Notes under the pieces: model-generated
What the model was told of the DNA's origin: nothing
Seen by the model: the letters and a program-made list of their open reading frames with translations, nothing else
Database searches by the model: none
Shown here: positions 15,209 through 19,528 of the stretch, in pieces
Layout of the letters: every line of letters starts with the position of its first letter
Position numbering within the stretch: the first letter of the stretch is position 1
Origin: CAZGSG01 sp964528095
GTDB lineage: Bacteria; Bacteroidota; Bacteroidia; Chitinophagales; Chitinophagaceae
Assembly (NCBI GenBank): GCA_964528095.1
Contig: CAZGSG010000100.1
Location: forward strand, 1 to 19,528
Length of the DNA stretch: 19,528 nt
Direction: 5' to 3'
Translations under genes and position numbers: made by a program

Positions 15209-16858
15209 ATGCATTTTATTTCTTACAAGGCAGGCATATTGGCAATAGTGGCGGCTGTTTTATTAGGTTTTCATAAAACAGACCGGGTGATTGATGTATT
15301 AAAGGATCGCAGTCAACTCAGTCTTCCCCTTACTGATAAAAAACTGGTCATTGCGCATTGTATGACCAATATCATCCGGTATAAAGGGCATAAGCTGGAA
15401 GATAGTTGTGATCCGGCTTTCTATTCACCAGATAGTAATATCTCCGCGCCACTCGGGGGATTGACCCAGGTGAAGGTGATGGCTGATGAATATCTTTCTT
15501 CCGCATCACTTGATGAGGCTGTGGAGTTTGAGTTACGTGCAGCTATACAAAGTGGCATCGATGGATTCCAGTTCTATTATACCCTGGGAAATGATAGCTG
15601 GGATGAGATCATCCGGGCTTATTTCAGGGTGGTCAAAGCAAAAAATATCGATTTTAAATTCACATTCTGTATTTCTCATCCATCGGGAACCAACGAAGAA
15701 ACAAGGATCGCTGATTTTGCCCGTAGAATGAATAGCATCCTGGATGAAGTAGGCCGGAATGATCCGCACTGGTTTCGTACACCGGATGGACGCCTGATCA
15801 TCTATACCTGGTATGGTGATTCGCTGGCAGACATCCCTGCTGATCTGAAAGGCCTGCCTGCACAGTATTATATTGCTAATGCGTTTACAAAACTGGAAAA
15901 TGCCGTACAGGAAAAATTCGCCTGCATTATTTCTATCAATGAGCAGATCAGTAAAGACAAACTAAATCACTATCTCGATTATTTCCCGGCTGTATGGCTA
16001 TGGACGCTTCCTTTTACCGATCACTATATCGGTAATATGGTGGCAGCAGAATGCAAAAAAAGAAAACGCGTATTTACCGGTTCTACCTTCCCTGATTTTT
16101 ATACATCCAAACTTCTGAAAAAAGGAAGCTGGGACATGTTTCATTTTGCAGCGGATGCAGTGAAAGCGGGAATAGCACAAACAGAACGAAAATACATCGT
16201 CACGGGCTTGTCGTATAATTTTCGAAAACAATTTGAATTCGCCATCGACAATGATGTGCCCGTCATGAACATTATCACCTGGAATGATTATCCGGAGGGG
16301 CATCACCTGGCGCCTGAAATAAATCACAATGATGGGTTTTCTATTCTTTTGCAGTACTATAAAAGCGTATGGAAAAACCAGTCATCTCCCTATGCAGGTA
16401 AGGACATAGTAGTAGCATTTTACAAAAAATATAATCATTCGACTACGCCATCACCCTATAATATCCCGGTAGTGGAGATCGAAAAAGCAGGAGTACCGGT
16501 GAAGTATGAAGATTCGATAGAAGTAGTGTCTATCCTGAAAGAACGTGGTGATATTGTAGTAGGTGGTAAAAAAAGAACAGTTGATGCCGGGTTACAGGCC
16601 GTTAAGTTTGCTCCTGTTGCGGGAGCAGTAGAAGTCTCTTTACAAAGAAATAATAACGAAGTAGAGAAACTGGTCTGCCCTGAATGGCGAACAGACAAAC
16701 CTTACCGAACAGACAGGCTTACTTATACGTTCAGCAACCAGTCTGCTTCTTTTTATAAAACACTTTTTGGCGGGCATACGCTGCTTTACTCTGAAGAATA
16801 TAATCCTGCAGCCAGAAATAATAAAATTCAGTCCTATAACCGGGAGTCAACACGCTAA
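15209..16858 (+). CDS. GH71-like glycoside hydrolase, probable endo-alpha-1,3-glucanase
   Basis: About 549 residues. Features fit glycoside hydrolase family 71: an early strand KKLVIAHCMTNI (about residues 47-58), a helix-strand unit ELRAAIQSGIDGFQFYY, and the family-like signature TWNDYPEGHHLAPE, close to the WND(Y/F)GESHYI motif of fungal mutanases. GH71 enzymes hydrolyse alpha-1,3-glucan internally. A C-terminal beta-rich domain (about 420-525) has a few aromatic residues. The N-terminus is a hydrophobic signal or anchor (AGILAIVAAVLLGF) with no lipobox, so surface display is uncertain. The start at 15209 is preferred because the longer frame begins inside a terminator hairpin. The distantly similar GH99 is the main alternative, but its WNEWGEG motif fits less well. 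The GH97 gene follows after 25 bases. Confidence 0.78.
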   Translation: MHFISYKAGILAIVAAVLLGFHKTDRVIDVLKDRSQLSLPLTDKKLVIAHCMTNIIRYKGHKLEDSCDPAFYSPDSNISAPLGGLTQVKVMADEYLSSASLDEAVEFELRAAIQSGIDGFQFYYTLGNDSWDEIIRAYFRVVKAKNIDFKFTFCISHPSGTNEETRIADFARRMNSILDEVGRNDPHWFRTPDGRLIIYTWYGDSLADIPADLKGLPAQYYIANAFTKLENAVQEKFACIISINEQISKDKLNHYLDYFPAVWLWTLPFTDHYIGNMVAAECKKRKRVFTGSTFPDFYTSKLLKKGSWDMFHFAADAVKAGIAQTERKYIVTGLSYNFRKQFEFAIDNDVPVMNIITWNDYPEGHHLAPEINHNDGFSILLQYYKSVWKNQSSPYAGKDIVVAFYKKYNHSTTPSPYNIPVVEIEKAGVPVKYEDSIEVVSILKERGDIVVGGKKRTVDAGLQAVKFAPVAGAVEVSLQRNNNEVEKLVCPEWRTDKPYRTDRLTYTFSNQSASFYKTLFGGHTLLYSEEYNPAARNNKIQSYNRESTR

Positions 16859-16883
16859 CCGGTTCAACGAAAAATGAACAGCA

Positions 16884-19025
16884 ATGATGAAAAGAAAACT
16901 ATCTTCTCTCCTGGCCTTTTTATTGATCCTTACCGCGGCTTCTGCACAGGAGGTAATAACACTGTATAAAGAAAAAGTAAAACTTTCTGTTGACATCAAC
17001 GCACAGGGAATTCCCCGGTATGCCGTTAGTTATGACCAGCAGCCGGTCATTCTTTCTTCGCAACTCGGATTCTCACTCAATACGGATACCAGCTTTTTTA
17101 AAGATTTTCATTTGCTGGGTGTAGAAAGAGATTCTATGGACCAGACCTGGCAACCTGTATGGGGAGAAGTTAAAAATATCCGTAACCGCTATTCAGAAGC
17201 ACGCATTCACCTGCAGCATAAGAATGGGAGACTGCTGGACATTGTTTTTCGTGTCTTCAGTGAGGGTGTTGCATTCCGGTATGAGTTTCCGAAACAACCT
17301 GCATTAAAATATTTTATAGTACTGGATGAGCTCACGCAATTCAGGCTTACGGGTGATCACCAGGCATTCTGGATACCTGGTGATTTCGATAGTAATGAAT
17401 ACTCCTATTCCAAAACAAGCATTAGCGGTATCGATAATAAACCCGTGGTGGATGCAGCTACCGATATTGCTGTGCGCACTGTACCCGACAGGTATGCTGT
17501 ACAAACACCATTGATGATGAAAAGTGGAAATGGTCTTTATATCAATATTCACGAAGCAGCATTGCTCAATTATCCTGCTATGCAATTGCATGTGGATAAA
17601 GGCAATTATGAGTTGTCAGCAAGACTGGTACCCGATGCAATAGGTAATAAAGCCTACCTGCATGCACCTGCTCATACCCCCTGGCGTACGATCATCGTGA
17701 GCAATAAAGCAGCCGATATCCTGGCATCGAAAATGATCCTGAATCTCAATGATCCTTCAAAAGTAGAAAACCCTGCTTGGATAAAGCCAATGAAATTCGT
17801 TGGAGTATGGTGGGAATTACAGACAGGTCGCAGTACCTGGAATTACTCGGATTTCGCGGATAGCCTTGATAGCAGGGGGCAGCCCATACCCAATGGCAGA
17901 CATGGAGCCAATACAAAAAATATAAAACGGTACATCGACTTTGCAGCAAAGAACGGTATCCAGGGTGTGCTTGCCGAAGGCTGGAATACCGGTTGGGAAG
18001 ACTGGTTCGGTAACTGGAAAGAGAATGTGTTTGATTTTGTGACACCTTATCCCGATCTCGATGTAAAAGAGATAACGGAATATGCAAAGACAAAAGGAGT
18101 GACCATGATCATGCACAATGAAACCTCCGGTTCTGCTACCAACTACGAACGGCAGTTGGATACCGCATTCCGGTTCATGAATAAATTCGGCTATCCTGCA
18201 GTCAAGACAGGTTATGTAGGCAGGATCATCCCACGCGGTGAACATCATGATGGGCAATGGATGGTGAATCATTATGAAAGAGTATTACAACAGGGGATCA
18301 GGTACCGGGTAAGCATAGATGCGCATGAACCACCTCGTCCAACAGGATTGCATCGCACCTATCCCAATTTCATGGCCTCGGAGGCTGCCAGGGGAAATGA
18401 ATATCATGCATTCAGCAACGGGAATAACCCGGACCATGAGACGATTCTTCCATTTACAAGATTGATGGGTGGTCCAATGGATTATACACCCGGTATCTTT
18501 AAATTAAAAGGATATGCATCTTTCGCGCCGGATAGATCGGTTCATACTACATTGGCGAAACAACTTGCATTATATGTGACACTGTATAGTCCTTTACAAA
18601 TGGCGGCTGACCTGCCGGAGAACTATGAAGCAAAACCGGATGCGTTCCAGTTTATCCGGGATGTGCCGGTAGATTGGGATGATACAAAGATCATCGAAGC
18701 AGAGCCAGGCGATTATATTACGATCGCGCGCAAAGAAAAAGGAAAAGCGAACTGGTTCATCGGAGCCATCACGGATGAGAACAGCCGGGTAACCACTATT
18801 CCTTTATCATTTCTTGACAAAGGCCAAAAATACCAGCTAACCCTATACAGGGATGCGAAGGATGCGGACTGGAAAACAAATGGTGAAGCTTATCTTATTG
18901 AGAATTTTTGGGTGGACAATACCGGGCTGTTGAAGATTAACCTGGCGCCCGGTGGGGGCTGTGCGGTGAGCATTAAACCGCTGCCGGGTAATGTAGTGGC
19001 CAAAGAGTTGAAGAAGTATAAATAA
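16884..19025 (+). CDS. GH97 family alpha-glucosidase, SusB-like inverting type
   Basis: A 713-residue enzyme that removes glucose from the non-reducing end of alpha-gluco-oligosaccharides. The signal peptide ends near ASA-Q (about residue 21), placing it in the periplasm. Order: N-terminal beta-sandwich (about 22-290), TIM barrel (about 300-600), C-terminal beta domain. Catalytic and calcium residues match Bacteroides SusB: Glu413 (MHNETSGS), Glu482 (DAHEPPRPTG), Glu500 and Glu506 (SEAARGNE) correspond to SusB 439, 508, 526 and 532, a constant offset of 26. Glu172 (DFDSNEYSY) matches the further calcium ligand. The two HE-type glutamates mark the inverting subgroup and not the retaining alpha-galactosidases. 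It could alternatively start at the second Met. It lies 25 bases after the GH71-like gene and ends the locus. Confidence 0.96.
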   Translation: MMKRKLSSLLAFLLILTAASAQEVITLYKEKVKLSVDINAQGIPRYAVSYDQQPVILSSQLGFSLNTDTSFFKDFHLLGVERDSMDQTWQPVWGEVKNIRNRYSEARIHLQHKNGRLLDIVFRVFSEGVAFRYEFPKQPALKYFIVLDELTQFRLTGDHQAFWIPGDFDSNEYSYSKTSISGIDNKPVVDAATDIAVRTVPDRYAVQTPLMMKSGNGLYINIHEAALLNYPAMQLHVDKGNYELSARLVPDAIGNKAYLHAPAHTPWRTIIVSNKAADILASKMILNLNDPSKVENPAWIKPMKFVGVWWELQTGRSTWNYSDFADSLDSRGQPIPNGRHGANTKNIKRYIDFAAKNGIQGVLAEGWNTGWEDWFGNWKENVFDFVTPYPDLDVKEITEYAKTKGVTMIMHNETSGSATNYERQLDTAFRFMNKFGYPAVKTGYVGRIIPRGEHHDGQWMVNHYERVLQQGIRYRVSIDAHEPPRPTGLHRTYPNFMASEAARGNEYHAFSNGNNPDHETILPFTRLMGGPMDYTPGIFKLKGYASFAPDRSVHTTLAKQLALYVTLYSPLQMAADLPENYEAKPDAFQFIRDVPVDWDDTKIIEAEPGDYITIARKEKGKANWFIGAITDENSRVTTIPLSFLDKGQKYQLTLYRDAKDADWKTNGEAYLIENFWVDNTGLLKINLAPGGGCAVSIKPLPGNVVAKELKKYK

Positions 19026-19057
19026 CTGAATTGATCAGAAGGCTATCTCAAGATATT

Positions 19058-19313
19058 GGTTACGGATTTCACACAGAGCTAAGGAGTAAATGAGCCAAGA
19101 CAGACCTGAGCTATTTGCCTATGCTTTATTATGAGATGAAATGAGCTAAGGAGATTTTTCACTGCGTGAAAAAGCAATCGTTGGTCAGGGTGCTGTTTTC
19201 ACGTCAGTGAAAACGCTCTGTTAACTCTTTATTTCAACCGATAATAAATGTATAAATAGCCAGACTATTCCTTAGCTCATTTTCTCTGTTAGCTCTGTGT
19301 GAAACCCGTTACC
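19058..19313. repeat. 256-bp composite repeat with imperfect inverted arms (copy B of the GAGCTAA family)
   Basis: The left arm 19058-19099 and right arm 19270-19313 are imperfect reverse complements. They share TTTCACACAGAGCTAA and AAATGAGC(C/T)AAG, plus an outer GGT(T/A)ACGG that copy A lacks. The right arm core, CCTTAGCTCATTTTCTCT then GTTAGCTC, is identical to copy A (4833-4857). The interior holds a two-hairpin module (19106-19230). No transposase frame is inside. Confidence 0.85.
19106..19230. repeat. direct repeat module with two hairpins, copy 1
   Basis: It starts CTGAGCTATTTG and ends GTTAACTCTTT. It contains two perfect palindromes: TTTTTCAC-TGC-GTGAAAAA (19155-19173) and GTTTTCAC-GTCA-GTGAAAAC (19195-19214). 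They share the stem TTTTCAC/GTGAAAA and are inverted copies of one another apart from a one-base loop difference. The module is flanked by TGAGCTAAGGA on the left, and on the right by a sequence whose complement is AAAGAGTTAACAGAG, a variant of the arm word AAAGAGCTAACAGAG. Confidence 0.85.
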
Positions 19314-19362
19314 GTGTTAGTGATGCAGGAACACGAAGAACAATTCTTCATTCTCTGGCGTA

Positions 19363-19528
19363 GTTTCAAAGGAGCTAACAGAGATAATGAGCTAAGGGAG
19401 AGCTGAGCTATTTGTTTATTCTTTATTTGTATGAACGGATGAGCTAAGGAGATTTTTCACTGCGTGAAAAAGAAGTCGTTGATCAGGGTGCTGTTTTCAC
19501 GTCAGTGAAAACACTGTGTTAACTCTTT
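19363..19528. repeat. second tandem composite repeat (copy C), cut by the window end
   Basis: Left arm 19363-19398, starting GTTTCAAAGGAGCTAACAGA, differs from copy A's right arm at three positions. It is followed by a second copy of the two-hairpin module (19403-19528, palindromes at 19453-19471 and 19493-19512). The offset from copy B is about 298 bases. The right arm lies outside the window; by analogy with copy B it should begin about 40 bases past the end. Confidence 0.82.

Larger units (their letters stand above)
19026..19528. other. 503-bp gene-free region at the window end, filled with repeats
   Basis: No coding frame is convincing here. Bases 19058-19313 form composite repeat B, and 19363 to the window end form the start of a second tandem copy, C. 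Bases 19314-19362 are a short spacer. No terminator was seen right after the GH97 stop; repeat hairpins may serve instead. Confidence 0.75.

Noticed and set aside
19106..19528. Retron or group II intron remnant
   Set aside because: No reverse transcriptase frame or typical intron domains are visible. The hairpins alone are not enough.

Overview
The window looks like a chromosomal segment from a member of the Bacteroidota, most likely Chitinophagaceae or a close relative. This rests on protein content: a Bacteroidota-type tRNA-guanine transglycosylase, a LptG-like permease, a mitochondrial-type citrate synthase, a SusC/SusD pair, GH97 and TTTG / TAnnTTTG-like promoters. No tRNA, rRNA, CRISPR array, phage gene or transposase gene was seen. 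The genus is not determined.

Layout. (1) 2-663 (+): the 3' end of tgt, overlapped by a 73-residue conserved-looking small protein. (2) 686-3103 (-): a compact four-gene operon, reading from high to low coordinates: small soluble protein, polytopic membrane protein, NarL-type histidine kinase, LuxR/NarL response regulator. (3) 3104-3594: a gap with an orphan plus-strand terminator and an 84-bp A/T-rich inverted repeat. (4) 3595-4692 (+): LptG/LptF-type permease. (5) 4693-5321: a gap with a 169-bp element ended by 37-bp perfect inverted repeats, then the citrate synthase promoter. (6) 5322-6647 (+): citrate synthase, closed by a strong terminator. (7) 6853-7946 (+): three small envelope proteins (YtxH-like, holin/YqjE-like with two membrane helices, and a coiled-coil protein), again closed by a terminator. 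(8) 8071-19025 (+): a polysaccharide utilisation locus (PUL) with a membrane-spanning TPR/HTH regulator, SusC, SusD, a GH71-like alpha-1,3-glucanase and a SusB-like GH97 alpha-glucosidase. (9) 19026-19528: no genes, filled by two tandem copies of a composite repeat related to the element in (5).

How the genes work together. In the PUL, the GH71-like enzyme would cut an alpha-1,3-glucan such as fungal cell-wall glucan or mutan. SusD and SusC would bind and import the fragments. The GH97 enzyme, which keeps every SusB catalytic glutamate, would release glucose in the periplasm. The regulator just upstream could sense the sugar and switch on the locus. An intrinsic terminator between susD and the GH71 gene suggests the enzymes are made at a lower level than the transporter.

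The most unusual material is non-coding. A family of palindromic repeats built from GAGCTAA words flanks the 14-kb block holding citrate synthase, the envelope cassette and the PUL. The copies at the right end also carry a module with two hairpins that share one stem sequence.
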